Shown here in pieces: positions 7,144-10,340 of a stretch of DNA of 10,340 nt. The DNA comes from GWE2-40-63 sp050251815 (GTDB lineage Bacteria > Bacteroidota > Bacteroidia > Bacteroidales > SZUA-534), in assembly GCA_050251815.1 (NCBI GenBank), contig JBFWMB010000122.1, positions 1 to 10,340 of the forward strand. Direction: 5' to 3'. Positions within the stretch are counted from its first letter, which is position 1; each line of letters opens with the position of its first letter. The position numbers were made by a program, and so were the translations under genes. The notes below the pieces were generated by a model. It saw only the letters and a list, made by a program, of their open reading frames with translations. It had not been told where the DNA came from and did no database searches.

Positions 7144-7242
7144 ACGCATCCTTTTTGGAATCAATGCGTCTTAGCAGCATGAAAGTTCAAAACCGACCCT
7201 CACTCAAGTTTGTTTTGAATTCGAAAGTCTCGATTGAGACGC
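7144..7242. repeat. REP-like pair of short inverted repeats
   Basis: Two small dyads lie about 60 bases apart: ACGCAT/ATGCGT (7144-7149 and 7164-7169, 14-base loop) and GTCTC/GAGAC (7227-7231 and 7236-7240, loop GATT). Both carry the hexamer GCGTCT, on the plus strand at 7166-7171 and on the minus strand as AGACGC at 7237-7242, so the pair also forms a larger inverted arrangement. This resembles intergenic REP or small MITE sequences, but a single copy cannot prove it. Confidence 0.3.
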
Positions 7243-7256
7243 TACTACCTGTTATG

Positions 7257-7281
7257 AAAAAGCTCCCCGGTTGGGGAGCTT
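7257..7281 (-). terminator. Terminator hairpin after sucD
   Basis: A perfect 9-bp stem, AAGCTCCCC (7260-7268) and GGGGAGCTT (7273-7281) with loop GGTT, begins six bases after the sucD stop codon. On the minus strand it ends in five T residues. Seven T residues on the plus-strand side (7283-7289) would also let it stop transcription in the other direction. It should separate sucCD from the E2-E1 unit. Confidence 0.75.
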
Positions 7282-7287
7282 CTTTTT

Positions 7288-8160
7288 TTATAATTTTAAT
7301 GCTTCTTTAATAAATACGGGTATATCGGCGGGTTCTTTTGCAACCCGCACTCCTGCTGCCTCGAAGGCTTTAATTTTTTCCGAAGCTGTACCTGAACCAC
7401 TGGTAATAAGTGCTCCGGCATGTCCCATGCGTTTTCCGGGAGGAGCTGATTGTCCGGCAATAAAGGCCACAACTGGTTTGGTTACGTGCTCTTTAATAAA
7501 GGCTGCAGCTTGTTCTTCGGCATCGCCGCCAATCTCGCCACACAGCACAATTGCTTCAGTGTCTTTATCGTTTTGGAACATGGTTAGCAATTCAATGTAA
7601 TGCAAACCAATAACCGGATCACCACCAATTCCTATGCAGGTGCTTTGTCCAATACCGTTTGTTGTAAGCTGGTTTACCATTTCGTAAGTCAGGGTACCAC
7701 TCCGGCTAATCAGTCCAACATTTCCTTCTTTAAAAATCATGGTGGGAAGAATTCCTACCATACTTTTTCCGGGAGAAATAAGTCCGGGACAGTTTGGCCC
7801 AATCATTTTGGTACCATTCCTTTCAAGAATAGGTGTAATCCGAATTACATCGATGGTTGGAATTCCTTCGGTTATTGCAATTACCAGTTTAATTCCGGCT
7901 TCAGAAGCTTCAGCAATGGCATCTGCGGCAAATCCGGGTGGAACAAAAATAACTGAAGTATTGGCGCCGGTGGCTTTTACTGCATTGGCCACGGTATTAA
8001 AAACCGGAACACCATTAATGGTTTGCCCTTCTTTTCCGGGGGTTACACCAGCAACAACCTGGGTTCCATAAGCTTTCATTTTTTCGGCGTGGAATCCTCC
8101 ATCGCGGCCGGTAATTCCCTGAACTACCAGTTTTGTATCTTTATTTATTAAAATGCTCAT
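7288..8160 (-). CDS. sucD: Succinyl-CoA ligase (ADP/GDP-forming) alpha subunit
   Basis: SucD with SucC converts succinyl-CoA, ADP or GDP and phosphate to succinate, CoA and ATP or GTP in the TCA cycle; the reverse direction supplies succinyl-CoA. The 290-residue length is standard for the family. Visible signatures are the N-terminal CoA-binding fold with GITGRDGGFH (15-24) and VTPGKEG (39-45), IGPNCPG (120-126), the SRSGTLTYE loop (152-160), and the phosphorylated active-site histidine His247 in GKRMGHAGALI. It follows sucC with a 26-base gap on the same strand, so the two subunits are surely cotranscribed. A hairpin terminator begins six bases past its stop codon. No Shine-Dalgarno site precedes the ATG, which is unremarkable for this phylum. 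No residues appear missing. Confidence 0.97.
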   Translation of the reverse strand: MSILINKDTKLVVQGITGRDGGFHAEKMKAYGTQVVAGVTPGKEGQTINGVPVFNTVANAVKATGANTSVIFVPPGFAADAIAEASEAGIKLVIAITEGIPTIDVIRITPILERNGTKMIGPNCPGLISPGKSMVGILPTMIFKEGNVGLISRSGTLTYEMVNQLTTNGIGQSTCIGIGGDPVIGLHYIELLTMFQNDKDTEAIVLCGEIGGDAEEQAAAFIKEHVTKPVVAFIAGQSAPPGKRMGHAGALITSGSGTASEKIKAFEAAGVRVAKEPADIPVFIKEALKL

Positions 8161-8186
8161 TTGAATGTATCTTTATTGTTAACTGT

Positions 8187-9323
8187 TTATTTTTTAACCG
8201 ATTCAATTACTTTGCGTGCTGCTTCGCCCATCGATTCAGCGGTAATTAACTGCTTGTTATTTTTTAAAAGTTCACGGCCTTCTTCAGCGTTGGTTCCCGA
8301 CAAACGAATAACTATGGGAATTGTTACTGTCATTTGGCTAAAAGCTTCCAGCAAACCACGCGCTACATCGTCGCAACGGGTAATTCCGCCAAAAATATTT
8401 ATTAAAACAGCTTCTACTTTTTTATCATTCATTAAATATTCCATGGCATGAACCACTTTTTTAGGATTTGAACTTCCGCCAATATCCAAAAAGTTAGCCG
8501 GGTTTCCACCGTACAATTTTATCATATCCATAGTAGCCATGGCCAAACCAGCCCCGTTAACCATGCAACCAATATTTCCGTCGAGTTTTATGTAGCTCAA
8601 CCCTTTTTCTTTGGCTTCTACTTCTAGTTTTTCATCTTCGTCATAATCAGCCATAGCTTCATATTCCGGATGACGGAATAAGGCATTGTCGTCGAAATTT
8701 ACTTTGGCATCGAGCGCTATTACCTTATCATCGGTATCAATTACCAGTGGATTAATTTCAGCCAAAGAACAATCCTGCTCCACATAAACTTTGTAAAGTT
8801 TTACCAGGATATCAGTTGCCTGTTGTACATGTTTTCCATTTTTCATCACTTCGAAAAATACACTACGTGCCTGATGTGGTTGAAGTCCAACCAAGGGATC
8901 GATAGGAATTTTCAGAATTTTTTCCGGGTTGGTTTTGGCTACTTCTTCAATTTCGACTCCCCCCTCGGCACTAACCATAAGCAACACCGATTTAGTATTT
9001 CTGTCGTTAATTAAGCCTACATAAAACTCGTCTTTAATATCAACCGCTTTACAAACAATCACTTTCTCAACGGTAAGGCCTTTAATGTCCATTCCCAATA
9101 TATTTTTGCCTGCTTCGATGGCTTTTTCTTTGGTTTGGCAAAATTTTATTCCTCCGGCTTTGCCCCTGCCTCCGACAAGAACCTGTGCTTTAACAACCAC
9201 AGCTTCACCTATTTCATCAAAAGCCGCTGCTACTTCGTCAACCGTAGTACAGAGTACCTGGTGTTGAACGGGAATCTGATAACCGGCAAAGATCTCTTTT
9301 GCCTGATATTCATGAATTTTCAT
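8187..9323 (-). CDS. sucC: Succinyl-CoA ligase (ADP/GDP-forming) beta subunit
   Basis: SucC is the ATP-grasp subunit that binds the nucleotide and determines its specificity; it works as a complex with SucD in the cytosol. Numbering from the ATG at 9323, family motifs are the start MKIHEYQAKEIF, the nucleotide-binding VVVKAQVLVGGRGKAGG (42-58), the metal-binding LAEINPLV (187-194) and ALDAKVNFDD (203-212), NGAGLAMATMD (256-266) and NIFGGITRCDDVARG (309-323). The ATG at 9323 is chosen because family members begin M-x-[IL]-H-E-Y-Q. Another in-frame ATG lies two codons upstream at 9329, giving 380 instead of 378 residues, and neither has a Shine-Dalgarno site. ATP versus GTP preference is not decided here. 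It is the first gene of the sucCD pair and is divergent from the kinase gene that starts at 9555. Confidence 0.96.
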   Translation of the reverse strand: MKIHEYQAKEIFAGYQIPVQHQVLCTTVDEVAAAFDEIGEAVVVKAQVLVGGRGKAGGIKFCQTKEKAIEAGKNILGMDIKGLTVEKVIVCKAVDIKDEFYVGLINDRNTKSVLLMVSAEGGVEIEEVAKTNPEKILKIPIDPLVGLQPHQARSVFFEVMKNGKHVQQATDILVKLYKVYVEQDCSLAEINPLVIDTDDKVIALDAKVNFDDNALFRHPEYEAMADYDEDEKLEVEAKEKGLSYIKLDGNIGCMVNGAGLAMATMDMIKLYGGNPANFLDIGGSSNPKKVVHAMEYLMNDKKVEAVLINIFGGITRCDDVARGLLEAFSQMTVTIPIVIRLSGTNAEEGRELLKNNKQLITAESMGEAARKVIESVKK

Positions 9324-9475
9324 AAGCATTAAAAGTTTATATCATTAAAAATCAATATGATTACAATTTTGGTTGCTCAATTTAACATTAATTGATCCGT
9401 TTTTCAAACACATAAACATAAGCAAAGTTCATTAAAAACGGAATGCTAAAGAGCATATTGATGAATATTTTTAAA

Positions 9476-9491
9476 ACATATTTAGATATGT
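9476..9491. repeat. Short inverted repeat upstream of the sensor kinase promoter
   Basis: Six-base arms ACATAT and ATATGT flank TTAG. The dyad sits 40 bases before the plus-strand -7 element and could be a regulator site, but chance is a fair explanation in DNA this AT-rich. Confidence 0.25.
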
Positions 9492-9530
9492 CAATAAATT
9501 AAAGGATTTTCCTTTATTGGTTTCAAACCC

Positions 9531-9538
9531 TATATTTG
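9531..9538 (+). promoter_or_regulatory. Candidate -7 promoter element of the sensor kinase gene
   Basis: TATATTTG is a full match to the Bacteroidota TAnnTTTG element. It lies 16 bases before the ATG at 9555, so transcription would begin about ten bases before the start codon and the mRNA would be nearly leaderless, leaving no room for a Shine-Dalgarno site (none is seen). The -33 region has only a T-rich block around 9507-9516. Confidence 0.6.
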
Positions 9539-9554
9539 CATCAGAAATTCAAAC

Positions 9555-10340
9555 ATGGGAAAGGTTAGGCAATTTATTGGCAATAAACTAAAAAATAAAG
9601 AATTTAAGCCGGCAGATGGAATTGATTTCTGGAGGGAAAAAATTCTGAACAGCCTGTTGTTGGTTCTCGTTGTTTTTGGTTTTTTCGCTTACTTGCTAGG
9701 GGTTTATTTATCGATAGAAAACCATTTTATATCGATTGCTGTTGCCGATTCGCTGGCCTATGGCTTTTTAGTATGGCTGTTCCTATCGAATCGGGTTCGA
9801 TTGGTACACCGCATGTATTTTATGGTTACTACGGTATTGCTTTTAGCGGCAATTCTTTTATTTGTGTTGGGACCATATGGCGCCGGACTGGTTTATTTGG
9901 TTGGTTTTTCAATTTTAACCTCCATTTTGCTTGGATTACGAGCTGCCCTATCGAGCCTACTAATTCAACTTTTGTTTATTGCATTTATCGCCCTGGGCAT
10001 TTGGCATCATTGGTTTGAAGGAATGTTAATTATGGATTTCAAATTCAACGGATGGATTGTTGTCAGCATCAATACCCTTGTTATCAGTTCCATTACTTCA
10101 ATTCCTTTAGCAGTAATTGTTGACGGATTAAAATCGACCCACGAAAAACAACAAAAGCTTCAACAATCGCTCGAAGAAAAAATTGAAGCATATCAGACTG
10201 CCAAAGAAAAAGCTGAAGAATCGGATCGCTTAAAGTCAAGGTTTCTGACCAACATGAACCACGAAATCAGAACTCCATTAAATGCATTGATGGGTTTTTC
10301 TGATTTATTAACCAAGAACACCCCCATCAATGATGAACAG
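9555..10340 (+). CDS. Membrane sensor histidine kinase, N-terminal part (3' truncated by window end)
   Basis: The frame is open from the ATG at 9555 to the last base, giving 262 residues with no stop. After a basic N-terminus (1-28) there are about six hydrophobic segments, near residues 31-53, 59-79, 87-106, 108-127, 131-150 and 166-190. They have short loops, so this is a compact membrane-embedded sensor domain rather than a periplasmic one. A charged coiled-coil-like helix (194-226, KQQKLQQSLEEKIEAYQTAK and on) leads into the phosphoacceptor box SRFLTNMNHEIRTPLNALMG with His236. The family autophosphorylates this His and passes phosphate to a receiver domain, in the same or another protein; the ATPase and later domains lie outside the window. 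I do not recognise the six-helix domain. The start is supported by the promoter element just upstream; the gene is divergent from sucC. Confidence 0.88.
   Translation, partial: MGKVRQFIGNKLKNKEFKPADGIDFWREKILNSLLLVLVVFGFFAYLLGVYLSIENHFISIAVADSLAYGFLVWLFLSNRVRLVHRMYFMVTTVLLLAAILLFVLGPYGAGLVYLVGFSILTSILLGLRAALSSLLIQLLFIAFIALGIWHHWFEGMLIMDFKFNGWIVVSINTLVISSITSIPLAVIVDGLKSTHEKQQKLQQSLEEKIEAYQTAKEKAEESDRLKSRFLTNMNHEIRTPLNALMGFSDLLTKNTPINDEQ

Larger units (their letters stand above)
6833..7287. other. Non-coding region between sucD and the E2 gene
   Basis: These 455 bases hold no credible gene. From the E2 side outward they contain an A/T-rich leader, a Bacteroidota -7 element for the E2 gene (6957-6964), a 14-bp palindrome (6990-7003), about 140 AT-rich bases without recognisable structure, two short inverted repeats sharing GCGTCT (7144-7242), and the hairpin that follows sucD (7260-7281). 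A 48-codon plus-strand ORF (7164-7310) runs through the hairpin and into sucD and is not believable. Confidence 0.7.
9330..9554. promoter_or_regulatory. Divergent intergenic region between sucC and a sensor kinase gene
   Basis: This AT-rich stretch must hold the promoters for both divergent genes. The plus-strand one is clear (9531-9538). For sucC only imperfect -7 matches are seen on the minus strand: TGTGTTTG (9405-9412) and TATGTTTA (9413-9420), each one base off TAnnTTTG. A dyad ACATAT-TTAG-ATATGT occupies 9476-9491, and a weaker one (ATGCT/AGCAT) lies near 9443-9456. The sucC promoter assignment is tentative. Confidence 0.4.

Noticed and set aside
7164..7310. A 48-codon plus-strand ORF after the REP-like repeat
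   Set aside because: It reads through the terminator hairpin and into the 3' end of sucD on the opposite strand, has no ribosome binding site and resembles nothing.
7600..8071. Plus-strand ORFs opposite sucD
   Set aside because: They are antisense shadows of a fully conserved sucD gene, with no family resemblance of their own.
9773..10018. An 81-codon plus-strand ORF near the right end
   Set aside because: It is an out-of-frame shadow inside the sensor kinase gene, whose own frame runs open from 9555 to the window end with membrane helices and a His box.

Overview
The window reads as chromosomal DNA of a Bacteroidota (Bacteroidetes) bacterium, probably from the Marinilabiliales/Prolixibacteraceae side of the phylum. 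The clues are: a hybrid two-component protein with kinase, receiver and AraC-type DNA-binding domains in one chain; a single-chain fused E1 of a 2-oxoacid dehydrogenase; promoter candidates matching the Bacteroidota -7 motif TAnnTTTG; almost no Shine-Dalgarno sequences; and AT-rich intergenic DNA. The lineage guess below phylum level is inference.

Layout. Positions 1-1598 (+) hold the C-terminal part of the hybrid sensor/regulator; its sensory half lies left of the window. A hairpin that can terminate on both strands separates it from a long minus-strand block. Read in the direction of transcription (right to left), that block is sucC and sucD (succinyl-CoA ligase beta and alpha, 9323-7288), a hairpin, a 455-base non-coding stretch with a promoter candidate, then the lipoyl acyltransferase E2 (6832-5516), the fused alpha/beta E1 (5434-3392), a long-chain flavodoxin (3286-2783) and an FMN oxidoreductase of the dihydroorotate-dehydrogenase-like family (2675-1662). 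At the right edge a divergent plus-strand gene starts at 9555. It encodes a six-helix membrane histidine kinase and is cut by the window end just after its phosphoacceptor histidine.

How the genes fit together. E1 and E2 convert a 2-oxoacid (branched-chain oxoacid or pyruvate) plus CoA to an acyl-CoA and CO2. The third subunit, E3 dihydrolipoyl dehydrogenase, is not in the window. SucCD interconverts succinyl-CoA and succinate with nucleotide phosphorylation, a step shared by the TCA cycle and by breakdown of valine and isoleucine through methylmalonyl-CoA. Flavodoxin is a low-potential one-electron carrier and the DHOD-like protein is a probable FMN oxidoreductase, so the two may form a redox pair. 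The block is thus central carbon and redox metabolism flanked by two separate signalling genes.

I see no phage, CRISPR, transposase or clearly new multi-gene system. The items most worth a second look are the changed active-site motif of the DHOD-like enzyme next to a flavodoxin with an altered phosphate loop, the variant thiamine-diphosphate motif of E1, a perfect palindrome just upstream of the E2 promoter candidate, and REP-like inverted repeats between sucD and the E2 gene.
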